From Verrucomicrobia bacterium TMED44 (GTDB taxonomy: Bacteria; Verrucomicrobiota; Verrucomicrobiia; Opitutales; Seribacteraceae), in assembly GCA_002168015.1 (NCBI GenBank), contig NHCX01000006.1:1-11892 (forward strand): DNA of 11,892 nucleotides, read 5' to 3'. The translations under genes and the position numbers were made by a program. The notes beneath the pieces are model-generated. The model searched no databases and was not told where the DNA came from. It saw nothing but the letters and a program-made list of their open reading frames with translations. Shown piece by piece: positions 1-7,077 of the stretch. Every line of letters starts with the position of its first letter. Position 1 is the stretch's first letter.

Positions 1-963
1 AGAAATAATTGCAGACTCCGTGACCTTGACGCTTTCTAAAATTAAGACTTCTTGAGGGGTGAATCCAACGGATGAAAGCGCACCAAACCCAAGACCCCAA
101 GGTTGGCGAAAAATTTCAACCAAACCTTGCCACATTAGTTCGATTCTAGAGACATTCGAAGTATCATTAACAATGTCAAAAATAGAAAAAGCTCTTAAGT
201 ACAAAATCTCTAGAAGTCCAGGAGCTGCTATAAGCATAATAGTTAAAACTCCAAAACTGTATGAAATCAATTTTATGCCTCTACTTCTAGAATACCAAAG
301 TAGAATCATAAAATAATACAACATTACTGGAAGAATGCCTCGTCTAGATAATGAAAATGCAATAGACATAAGAGCAAAAATTGCACAATATGAAAAAATC
401 TTTTTATTTAATTTCATATCTAGATACTTCGATGCAAGAAACTGAATTAATGAAATACCGGCTACCATTAGTGAAGACCCCAAGAAGCTTGTATTACGCA
501 AAGTAAAATTTCCGTCAGTATTAGAATACTCAATTGTATAAATCTTAAATAAGTCAGTTACTCCTAAAAAATGCACGCCATAAAAATAAATACATCCTAA
601 GAACAATGGTATAGATGACAAAGATATGATTTTTAAAGCAAATTCAGAGCGGTCTTTTATAACATTTGGATTTTTATCAATAAAAAAACTAAAAACTGCC
701 AACGGTTGAAGCAAATATAAGAATACTAAATTCAAATAATTGTCATTTAAATTTTGATTAATCAAAAGTGTAGAGAAAAAACTAAAGATAATTACAGAGG
801 TAAACACAACTACATCTTTTGAAGAAAGCAATCTTAAAAAGTTATAAAGAATAATAAAAATGAGAATTCCAGAAATTATAAAATAAGCATCAATCTCATA
901 GATGTATTCAAGAAATTGCTTTGAAAAATAAAGCGCTATTAATGTTGCAAATAATATTTTCAT
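1..963 (-). CDS. Wzy/O-antigen-ligase-type membrane protein, C-terminus cut by window edge
   Basis: Translating the minus strand from the ATG at 963 gives 321 open codons to the left edge, so the gene is partial at its 3' end. An in-frame TGA four codons upstream supports this start, although no clear ribosome binding site precedes it. The protein is very hydrophobic, with about nine membrane segments (near residues 3-14, 26-41, 52-68, 76-95, 109-128, 160-178, 188-203, 210-222, 231-249). It carries the LSRRG motif at 205-209, then a long polar loop from about 260 with R273, W278, a GLGFG turn at 290-294 and a TES motif at 315-317. That layout is typical of the O-antigen ligase/Wzy polymerase superfamily, which joins lipid-linked glycans on the outer face of the inner membrane. 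Polymerase is favoured by its place among repeat-unit assembly genes; ligase cannot be excluded. It lies 69 bases after the epimerase gene. Confidence 0.85.
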   Translation of the reverse strand, partial: MKILFATLIALYFSKQFLEYIYEIDAYFIISGILIFIILYNFLRLLSSKDVVVFTSVIIFSFFSTLLINQNLNDNYLNLVFLYLLQPLAVFSFFIDKNPNVIKDRSEFALKIISLSSIPLFLGCIYFYGVHFLGVTDLFKIYTIEYSNTDGNFTLRNTSFLGSSLMVAGISLIQFLASKYLDMKLNKKIFSYCAIFALMSIAFSLSRRGILPVMLYYFMILLWYSRSRGIKLISYSFGVLTIMLIAAPGLLEILYLRAFSIFDIVNDTSNVSRIELMWQGLVEIFRQPWGLGFGALSSVGFTPQEVLILESVKVTESAIIS

Positions 964-1032
964 TTTTTTATCAATTCAATTTGACTTTGGATTAACTAAA
1001 CTAAAAAATAAAATGCAAATTATAAGTTTCTT

Positions 1033-1944
1033 TTAAAGTATGCCACGCCAATTAAGATAGTCAGTCAATGATTTTTCAAAGTCTGTAAATGTTATTTCTC
1101 CGATTTGATCGATTAGTTTTGTATTGTCAGCAATTTGGACTGGCCTATCAGACACACGAAATCTTTCCTTATCAATAACCTTAGCTTTATTAATTTTCGA
1201 TATTTTAGTAATCAAGTCAAAAACCTGATGGCCACTATGACCTTCGCCAGTACCAACATTTAAAATATTGAGATCGTCATACTCATCAGAACTATTTATG
1301 AAATGCTCAATAACGCTACACACATCATCCACGCCTATGTAATCACGTCGAGTTGAAAGGTTACCAAGGCGCACTTCAGTCAGTGCCTTATCGAGCATCT
1401 GATTGACAATATCAGGAACTAAATGAGGGGTTAGATCGTAAGCACCAACAATATTAAAAAAACGAAGAATCACGACTGGCACCCCAAGAACTTTTAGACT
1501 CTCCTTGAGATGGCTTTCAGCCAAGATCTTTGTTGCAGAATAAACATCGCTACTGATTGTTCTGTCTAATTCAGTATGACTTTTCTCTCCAGGATCATAA
1601 ACGGCACCAGAGGATGCGAAAATAAATTTCGAACAATCATATTTTGCCGCGAGTTCGTAGAGCCTCAAATTTCCCATGACATTCACCATCATTGCTTCGG
1701 ATGGATTAGCATTACAGTAAGGAATGTGATGAATTGCGGCTAAATTAATAACATTGAAATTTCCTTTTGCTTCTTTGAAATTAGTTTCAATTGCAGACAT
1801 ATCTCCCGTAATGTCGAGGAATAAAGTTTCAGAATTTAATTCTTTTTTTAAAAACCCATTATCAAATGAGCAATATTCATGATTTTTTCGCGTTCTTAAA
1901 TTGGTGCCCACAAAGCCATCAGATCCAATCAAAATATTTTTCAT
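1033..1944 (-). CDS. NAD-dependent epimerase/dehydratase (extended SDR), UDP-sugar 4-epimerase-like
   Basis: This 303-residue cytoplasmic enzyme is an extended short-chain dehydrogenase/reductase of typical length. The NAD-binding GSDGFVG motif is at residues 7-13, NLAA at 67-70, the catalytic serine region SSGAVY at 111-116 and the YxxxK pair at Y135/K139. RFFNIVGAYD (161-170) and RRDYIGVDDV (199-208) are the usual substrate-side motifs. The SSGAVY form, rather than the STDE form of 4,6-dehydratases, points to an epimerase or reductase of a nucleotide sugar; the exact sugar cannot be read from the sequence. A GGAG ribosome site six bases before the ATG supports the start. It lies 57 bases after the GT4 gene, and presumably supplies an epimerised donor for one of the neighbouring glycosyltransferases (inference). 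Confidence 0.93.
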   Translation of the reverse strand: MKNILIGSDGFVGTNLRTRKNHEYCSFDNGFLKKELNSETLFLDITGDMSAIETNFKEAKGNFNVINLAAIHHIPYCNANPSEAMMVNVMGNLRLYELAAKYDCSKFIFASSGAVYDPGEKSHTELDRTISSDVYSATKILAESHLKESLKVLGVPVVILRFFNIVGAYDLTPHLVPDIVNQMLDKALTEVRLGNLSTRRDYIGVDDVCSVIEHFINSSDEYDDLNILNVGTGEGHSGHQVFDLITKISKINKAKVIDKERFRVSDRPVQIADNTKLIDQIGEITFTDFEKSLTDYLNWRGIL

Positions 1945-2001
1945 TCAAATCTCCAATTTTTATTTTATTTTTCAACCACATTTTTACTTCACTTCTGTTG
2001 T

Positions 2002-3096
2002 TTAACGAATAATTGAAATCATAGACTGAATTTTTTTTTCAATTAATTCTTGGCTATAATTTTTTACCAAAAAATCATTGTACCTAATAATTGTATTTGA
2101 GTATGACTCAGGAATTAAGTAATTTTCTATTTGCTCTATCAAATCATTAGCAGATTCAAAAGGAATTAATGCCTCACAATTAATCCCCTCAAATGCCACA
2201 GAATTGCCAAGAGCTATTATGTTATGCTCCATAGCTTCAAGAACTTTTCCCTTAACACCTGCGCCGTAATCAAGATAGCAAATAGAAAAATCTGAATTTT
2301 TATACTCCTTCGCTAATTCTTCATCCGTCAAAAAACCGGTTAAAGTTACCTTTGGAGGCGGAGTAATAAAGTTTACCCAGTTTTTACCTATGATTTTGAG
2401 TGATGAAAGCGGGTATCTAATGATTAATTTTGGCCAATACTCTTTTAAAAAAGTTTTAATAGACTGTCTATTTGGTACGTTGCCAGATGCGCCGACAAAA
2501 ATAAATTTTAAACCTGAAATATAATTAGGAAAACGTGATTTCATAGGGACAGGTAATCGTGATTTTGCAGGTACTAAATAAACTTCAGTATTTCTATCCA
2601 CTATTTTTTCAAATTCGTCCTTACGATTAGCAAAAATAAAATTAGCTCTACTCCAGACGAGACTTTCAAGAACGCTAATGCAGAAAATATAAATAAATTG
2701 TCTTAGTGACTTTTTTTGGTTGTCGACTCTGTTGGAAAAAACATCTGTTGCGTAATAAATTAAATCGAAGTCATATTTGCGAAAAAGTCTCAAAATATCT
2801 AAAACTACGAAAGAAATAATATCTCGAGTAATCATAACATTCAGTTCATGGTGGTTTATTAATCTTAAATTAGAAAGCGAAAGGTTGTAAGTAATATCTT
2901 GACCGAGAATCTTGTTAAAAATCTTGGTAAATTCAAGAATAGAGGAATCGCCAGCAGTATGAGCATCTTGGATTTTAGTTATTGAAAAAAAACCTAACCT
3001 AACAGGATTCTTATTTTGTAATAGACCCTTTTGTGGGAAGAAAAAAAAAGAAGTTACATAAAAAAGATAGATTAAAAATTTAAATATCTTTTTCAT
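2002..3096 (-). CDS. Glycosyltransferase, GT4-like (GT-B fold)
   Basis: This 364-residue protein resembles family 4 glycosyltransferases (Pfam Glycos_transf_1 group). The C-terminal half has the marks of the donor-binding domain: FVGASGNVPNRQSI at 200-213, the KIIGKNW strand near 234-240, and GVKGKVLEAM at 280-289 followed by AFEGI at 301-305. The last two correspond to the KxLEAM...EG segment that holds the nucleotide sugar. Residues 5-20 form a hydrophobic stretch, more likely a membrane-contacting N-terminal strand than a cleaved signal. Its ATG overlaps the TGA of the upstream ABC gene by four bases (ATGA), and a GAGAGA-rich ribosome site lies about seven bases upstream, so translation is probably coupled. 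It probably adds one residue of the lipid-linked repeat unit; donor and acceptor are unknown. Confidence 0.88.
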   Translation of the reverse strand: MKKIFKFLIYLFYVTSFFFFPQKGLLQNKNPVRLGFFSITKIQDAHTAGDSSILEFTKIFNKILGQDITYNLSLSNLRLINHHELNVMITRDIISFVVLDILRLFRKYDFDLIYYATDVFSNRVDNQKKSLRQFIYIFCISVLESLVWSRANFIFANRKDEFEKIVDRNTEVYLVPAKSRLPVPMKSRFPNYISGLKFIFVGASGNVPNRQSIKTFLKEYWPKLIIRYPLSSLKIIGKNWVNFITPPPKVTLTGFLTDEELAKEYKNSDFSICYLDYGAGVKGKVLEAMEHNIIALGNSVAFEGINCEALIPFESANDLIEQIENYLIPESYSNTIIRYNDFLVKNYSQELIEKKIQSMISIIR

Positions 3097-4739
3097 ATAT
3101 ATGTCTCTCTCAAATAATTTTTATCTATTTTTAATTCAGTGTGAGAAACTACAATGACAAAATTCCCTTTTCGAGCAGTTGCTTCGATCAAACTTGCAAC
3201 TCTATCTTCGAATTTTGGGTCTAGAGCTGAAGTTGGCTCATCAAGTAAAAATATTTTCTTTTGTGGGTTATAAAGACAACGAAGAAGAGATATCCTTTGA
3301 GCCTCGCCTCCAGATACAATAATTTTATCTTCTAATATACTTTTATCAAAAATTTTCATCCATTTTTGAGTAAACCCCATTTTTTCAAGATCTTCACTTA
3401 GATGCTCATCTATATTACTTTTCCCCATTAATATGTTTTGTTCAAGAGTGGTTAGCAAAGTGATAGGATTCTGCGGCAAGTAGCTAGTAATCTCCTTTAA
3501 ATTACAGTTCCAATCCTCTTGCGCTTGAAGTGTTTCTATTATTGTTTTCAATAATGTTGACTTACCTGCTCCGCTAGGACCTTTAATTATATTTACTAGA
3601 CCTGATTCAAACAAAAATGTGGTTTTGCCCCTTTCCTCATTTTCACGGGTACTCTCGACACTAAACCATTCACTACTGTCCTTATTTTGATTAATCTTAC
3701 AAGTCCATGAACTGACATAATCGAAACGCAGAGCCCTTGTTTTTGAACTTGTTAAAAGGTTACGTAAATCATTGATAGCCCAGCTTGCTGAAGCAGCCTC
3801 CCTTATATTAGATGTAAACTGTTGCATTGCTGGTAATAATCTAAGGATTAAGAGAAAGCTGAGAATCTCTAATGATGTCAAAGTAACGTCAGGATTCTGA
3901 ATTCTATAAATGCCTAATACAATCATAAAAAAGAATAACGACCCTTCAATCACTATACGAGGCTTAAGCACTTCGGTCTTAATCGAAATCTTAGTCTGTA
4001 ATAATTTTTCAAGAATTTTTTCTAACTTCTCAAATAGCAATTTAGGTAATCCAAAAAATACTATATCAAAACGTCCAGCAACAAAATTTGTGATAATTCG
4101 CAGTCTACGTTCTCCTATAATGTTCATGTTATTTGTCAAAGAACTAATCTTGAAAGAGAATACTCTGAGAGAAAATACAAAGATAAAGGCAAGTAATAAG
4201 CTTGTTAATAAGAAATTAATTCCAAAAAGAAAAAGACCAAAAATAGTATAAATGAGGACAACTAAAAATCGACTTAATGCTAAATATAATTGAAGTAATA
4301 TACCCTCAGTTATAACTACAATAGATTCAGCAAATGCCTTTAAATCGTTTTTATTATCTCGCTCAAAATTAAAATCTAGTTCCAATTCGAGGTATGGATC
4401 TAAAATCTTGTTTTGAAGCATTACACCCAATTGAACAGCTTTTTTCTTTGTAACCGTCAAAATAACGAAGTTAAGCAAAACCAACAATACTGCTAATAAG
4501 CAACCCAAAATCAAAATTTGAGAAAGAATAATTTCAATGTCTAAATATTTATTTATCATATTAATAATAGAAATCAATCCATCAGTTTTATTGAAGAGAA
4601 AAAACTCAACAGATCCAGCTGCAATAAAAAAAATTCCGATCTCAATAAAAGAAGTAATTAATGAGAAAAAAAGCAATAACGAGTTATAAAGCTTTTTTAA
4701 AGGAAAGACTTGAAATAAAAATTTAAAAGAATTAAGCAA
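3093..4739 (-). CDS. ABC exporter with fused membrane and ATPase domains, PglK-like flippase
   Basis: This 548-residue half-transporter has an N-terminal membrane domain (hydrophobic segments near residues 17-45, 70-97, 145-172, 174-193, 265-280, 290-304) and a C-terminal ATPase. The ATPase shows Walker A GPSGAGKST (387-395), Q-loop Q423, signature SGGEAQR (476-482), Walker B FLLDE (497-501), D-loop SALD (504-507) and H-loop H533. PRIVIEG at 260-266 and LRLLPAM at 299-305 recall the membrane domain of Campylobacter PglK, which flips lipid-linked oligosaccharide. The start is TTG, eight bases inside the end of the upstream gene. The resulting N-terminus fits the family, but no good ribosome site is visible. 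Walker A lysine to Q-loop is 30 residues, shorter than usual, and no clear A-loop aromatic is seen before Walker A. Role inferred from context: export of the repeat unit. Confidence 0.9.
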   Translation of the reverse strand: MLNSFKFLFQVFPLKKLYNSLLLFFSLITSFIEIGIFFIAAGSVEFFLFNKTDGLISIINMINKYLDIEIILSQILILGCLLAVLLVLLNFVILTVTKKKAVQLGVMLQNKILDPYLELELDFNFERDNKNDLKAFAESIVVITEGILLQLYLALSRFLVVLIYTIFGLFLFGINFLLTSLLLAFIFVFSLRVFSFKISSLTNNMNIIGERRLRIITNFVAGRFDIVFFGLPKLLFEKLEKILEKLLQTKISIKTEVLKPRIVIEGSLFFFMIVLGIYRIQNPDVTLTSLEILSFLLILRLLPAMQQFTSNIREAASASWAINDLRNLLTSSKTRALRFDYVSSWTCKINQNKDSSEWFSVESTRENEERGKTTFLFESGLVNIIKGPSGAGKSTLLKTIIETLQAQEDWNCNLKEITSYLPQNPITLLTTLEQNILMGKSNIDEHLSEDLEKMGFTQKWMKIFDKSILEDKIIVSGGEAQRISLLRCLYNPQKKIFLLDEPTSALDPKFEDRVASLIEATARKGNFVIVVSHTELKIDKNYLRETYI

Positions 4740-6249
4740 CGGTCTTTATTGGTCCTAACATCACATCAGATGCCATATCATCAATTATTGTAGTCCAGCT
4801 CTTATTGGTTAAAAAGAAATCTATATTTTGAATAGAAATGTCATGCCAACCACACAATTGACCATAGTAATAGGCTAATGCTGATTTTAATTTAAAATCA
4901 TGGCAATTTTTAAAATAACTATCCAAATTATCTTTTAATTTTCCTGGTGTGTATCTAGGTAATGCTCCTAATTTTGATTGGTAATTATCTTTGAACACAA
5001 ATGTAGGGCGGTTCAAAACACATGCCTCAAGTCCAATTGTGCTTGCGAAAGTGAAGACAATAGAAGAATCTTTAATCAGTTCGTAACTATTTATTTCATG
5101 GTGTGCCTCAATTAGATAAAAATTAACTTCTTGACTTATTTTTCGATAACTATTTATTTTGTCATGGTATTTATCTTGCGAAGGGTAAAACTGCTCATCT
5201 GGGTGCTGTCGAATACTTAAATTCTGACAGCCATTCTGAATTAATTCACCTACAAGTAGATCCAACCAGTCTGATTGCGATGCTTCCCATGGTTCCATAT
5301 CAAGAGCAGCAGAATCCCAAGAAGTATTAAGAAATATAACCGCATTTTTAAGGACTCCGCTGCGAGACACGTTTAGCGAAAAATCATTGAAGAAAGTTGT
5401 TACTTCTTGATCTATCACCTCTTTTCTTGTTTTTCTATCATGAATAGAACTTAAATTTTTTAATTTTAACTTTGACCGTTTATGAATATCATTTTGAACT
5501 TGTTGAACTAATTTTTTCGTATCCTGCATTGATGACATATGAAATCTCGACTCAATATCAGTTCGGTGAGCTGCTACACCTAATGAAGTAAGAACTAATT
5601 TAGTTTTATCACCATCAAAAGAACTGAAGCGAACAGATCTTTTGTCACAAATTCCTCGCCAAAGATAAGAATTTCCATAAATACCGCCAGGACAAAAACA
5701 AAAATCAAAACTATTTGACATGAGCAAATGGTCAATCTTTGCAGCAACAACCTGATCTAACTCTAGGACTGATGGTTTCAACTTAAATTCGCTTAATTTA
5801 ATTGATCGTTTTTGGCGCCATTGTGCGTTGAAGTAATGTTTCTTAAAAATCAATTCATCAAATTGATCCCCCTTGTCGGAAAAGTGGTTGGATTCCAATA
5901 GTGTAAAGTTTGAGTGGCAACAAATTCTTTTAATCAAAATTTTTACTAGAAAAAAATTTATTGAAGAAATCCTTTTAATCAACATTTTTACAAGAAAAAA
6001 ATTCTTTAAATAGCTATTTGACGCAGGTAAATCTTCATCATAAACAAAGTAAATATGTGCGTTGCGCTTTACAAATCTGAGAGCAAAAATGATTTGAAGC
6101 CAACTTACGTATGTATCACCCCAATAAAAAATTGGAATTATAATATGTTGTTTTTCAATATCATCATCATCATTTGAAAAATCTAACTCTGTGAAACTCT
6201 GACTTAGTTGTTTAAAAATTTGAATAGTTTTTTTTAGTTTCAGGATCAT
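4732..6249 (-). CDS. Capsule-synthesis-type glycosyltransferase (probable) with internal 15-residue repeat
   Basis: The specific reaction of this 505-residue protein is not recognisable. The C-terminal half has features of GT-B enzymes of the capsule polysaccharide synthesis type: SIRQHPDEQ at 345-353, then SSIVFTFASTIGLEA at 395-409 followed by NRPTFVF (413-419). In those families this region (basic/His pair, then S-T-x-G-L-E-A) forms the nucleotide-sugar site. A DDDD stretch sits at 27-30. Residues 83-112 hold two near-identical 15-residue units (FFLVKxLIKRI), encoded by a 45-bp tandem repeat. No signal peptide is evident, so it is probably cytoplasmic. The ATG at 6249 is the only plausible start before the repeat, but lacks a clear ribosome site. 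Its end overlaps the ABC gene by eight bases. A transferase adding the CMP-activated sugar made upstream is a possible role (inference). Confidence 0.75.
   Translation of the reverse strand: MILKLKKTIQIFKQLSQSFTELDFSNDDDDIEKQHIIIPIFYWGDTYVSWLQIIFALRFVKRNAHIYFVYDEDLPASNSYLKNFFLVKMLIKRISSINFFLVKILIKRICCHSNFTLLESNHFSDKGDQFDELIFKKHYFNAQWRQKRSIKLSEFKLKPSVLELDQVVAAKIDHLLMSNSFDFCFCPGGIYGNSYLWRGICDKRSVRFSSFDGDKTKLVLTSLGVAAHRTDIESRFHMSSMQDTKKLVQQVQNDIHKRSKLKLKNLSSIHDRKTRKEVIDQEVTTFFNDFSLNVSRSGVLKNAVIFLNTSWDSAALDMEPWEASQSDWLDLLVGELIQNGCQNLSIRQHPDEQFYPSQDKYHDKINSYRKISQEVNFYLIEAHHEINSYELIKDSSIVFTFASTIGLEACVLNRPTFVFKDNYQSKLGALPRYTPGKLKDNLDSYFKNCHDFKLKSALAYYYGQLCGWHDISIQNIDFFLTNKSWTTIIDDMASDVMLGPIKTVA
5923..6012 (-). 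repeat. 45-bp imperfect tandem direct repeat, two copies, in frame
   Basis: Bases 5923-5967 and 5968-6012 align without gaps at an offset of 45. By hand count 38 of 45 positions match, and 33 of 36 in the first part of the unit. Being 15 codons long, the duplication keeps the reading frame of the surrounding glycosyltransferase gene and produces two copies of an N-F-F-L-V-K-x-L-I-K-R-I unit (residues 83-97 and 98-112). The pattern fits a fairly recent replication-slippage duplication that has since begun to diverge. Confidence 0.88.
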
Positions 6250-6369
6250 TTTAAAGATAGCTTTTTATTGGCTGTGAAGTGAATTGCAGATTATTTTATA
6301 TCGGCTTGATAAATTTTATCAATAATTTAGAGCCTCTTTTGATTTTTTGTAATAAATAGCTACAAACAA
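6250..6369 (-). promoter_or_regulatory. Intergenic gap with candidate sigma-70 promoter and a palindrome
   Basis: This 120-base gap separates the cytidylyltransferase from the glycosyltransferase and is the longest gap between the synthesis and assembly blocks. On the minus strand TTGATA (6322-6317) and TATAAA (6300-6295) sit 16 bases apart, each one mismatch from the sigma-70 consensus, which would start a transcript near 6288. The -35 hexamer is part of a perfect inverted repeat, TTGATAAA-T-TTTATCAA (6306-6322), whose eight-base arms are split by one base. This is more like a protein-binding site than an RNA hairpin. In AT-rich DNA such matches arise by chance, so this is only a candidate. 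Confidence 0.35.
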
Positions 6370-7077
6370 TCAAGAAAGTCTATTGTTTAACAGTATTTCT
6401 GCGAGCTTAAAATCGTCATGTCTATCAATATCTATGGAATCTAAACTATTCATAATATAAGCAAAGCAACCGTTTTTAAAAAAATAACTTTTTTCATTCA
6501 AAAAACTTATCGTATCAAAAATATAAATAGCACCGTTTACCAAAAATTGTTTTGTAAAATCTTGACTTCGCCTAGATAAAGCGTTGTCAACAAAAAATTT
6601 ATCCATTTCACCGCTTTCACCTAACTCATTAATCCACTCAACTGGGTGCTTTACTTTTGTAACTGAAATCACAGCTTTTGCATTCAACGTACTAAATGAT
6701 TCAATAGCCTCATCAATGTGTGTTGCAGACCTTAAAGGAGAGGTTGGCTGTAGCAAAATACAAATATCAAAATGTTCATTTTTTGACCTAAAAAAATCAA
6801 CTGTATGAAGCATTACTTCAGTCGAAGAAGAGTAATCACTTGCCAACTCATCTGGACGTAAAAATGGTACTTCAGCTCCTGCATTGAGCGCAGCATTACA
6901 AATTTTATCTGAGTCTGAAGAAACAATTACTTTGTCTATATATTTCGATGCCAAACCAGCTTCGATCGTCCAATTTAGAAGTGGTTTTCCTGCTAACGGA
7001 AGTATATTTTTGTTTTTAATTCGCTTACTCCCACCTCTAGCTGGAATCACAGCCAAGATGCGCATTCCCTTAAACAT
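6370..7077 (-). CDS. neuA: CMP-acylneuraminate (nonulosonate) cytidylyltransferase family
   Basis: This 235-residue enzyme belongs to the acylneuraminate cytidylyltransferase family (NeuA, LegF, PseF), which joins CTP and a nine-carbon 2-keto sugar acid to give the CMP-sugar donor. Counting from the ATG at 7077, the N-terminal IPARGGSKRI loop (residues about 11-20) binds CTP, with NKN just after. LLQPTSPLR (about 107-115) and RRSQDF followed by NGAIYIF (about 168-186) are further family signatures. Length is normal for a stand-alone enzyme without the C-terminal hydrolase seen in some NeuA proteins. Start choice: ATG 7077 (used), ATG 7065 (best family fit, MRILAVIPARGG, but AAGGG is only two bases away) or TTG 7092. 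With the 7077 start it overlaps the aminotransferase gene by eight bases, so coupled translation is likely. The family name is secure; whether the substrate is Neu5Ac, a legionaminate or a pseudaminate is not. Confidence 0.93.
   Translation of the reverse strand: MFKGMRILAVIPARGGSKRIKNKNILPLAGKPLLNWTIEAGLASKYIDKVIVSSDSDKICNAALNAGAEVPFLRPDELASDYSSSTEVMLHTVDFFRSKNEHFDICILLQPTSPLRSATHIDEAIESFSTLNAKAVISVTKVKHPVEWINELGESGEMDKFFVDNALSRRSQDFTKQFLVNGAIYIFDTISFLNEKSYFFKNGCFAYIMNSLDSIDIDRHDDFKLAEILLNNRLS

Noticed and set aside
59..316. Plus-strand open frame of 85 codons
   Set aside because: It lies antisense to the membrane-protein gene, whose minus-strand frame is open with a strong hydrophobic pattern and family motifs. 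The plus-strand product has no recognisable motif.
2534..2581. Short repeat giving KSRLPVPM / KSRFPNYI in the GT4-like protein
   Set aside because: Only about eight bases match well in each 24-base unit, too short and degenerate to separate from chance.
2002..3096. N-terminal signal peptide on the GT4-like protein (hydrophobic residues 5-20)
   Set aside because: GT4 donor-domain motifs place it in the cytoplasm, and no convincing cleavage site follows the hydrophobic stretch. Membrane contact is more likely than export.
3910..4251. Plus-strand open frame of 113 codons inside the ABC transporter gene
   Set aside because: Antisense shadow of a low-complexity AT-rich membrane-domain region; it shows no domain motif, while the minus-strand gene is continuous and well supported.
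6329..6337. Possible terminator hairpin (AGAG-C-CTCT) followed by T-rich sequence on the plus strand
   Set aside because: The stem is four pairs with a one-base loop, which cannot form a stable hairpin, and it is on the strand opposite to transcription.
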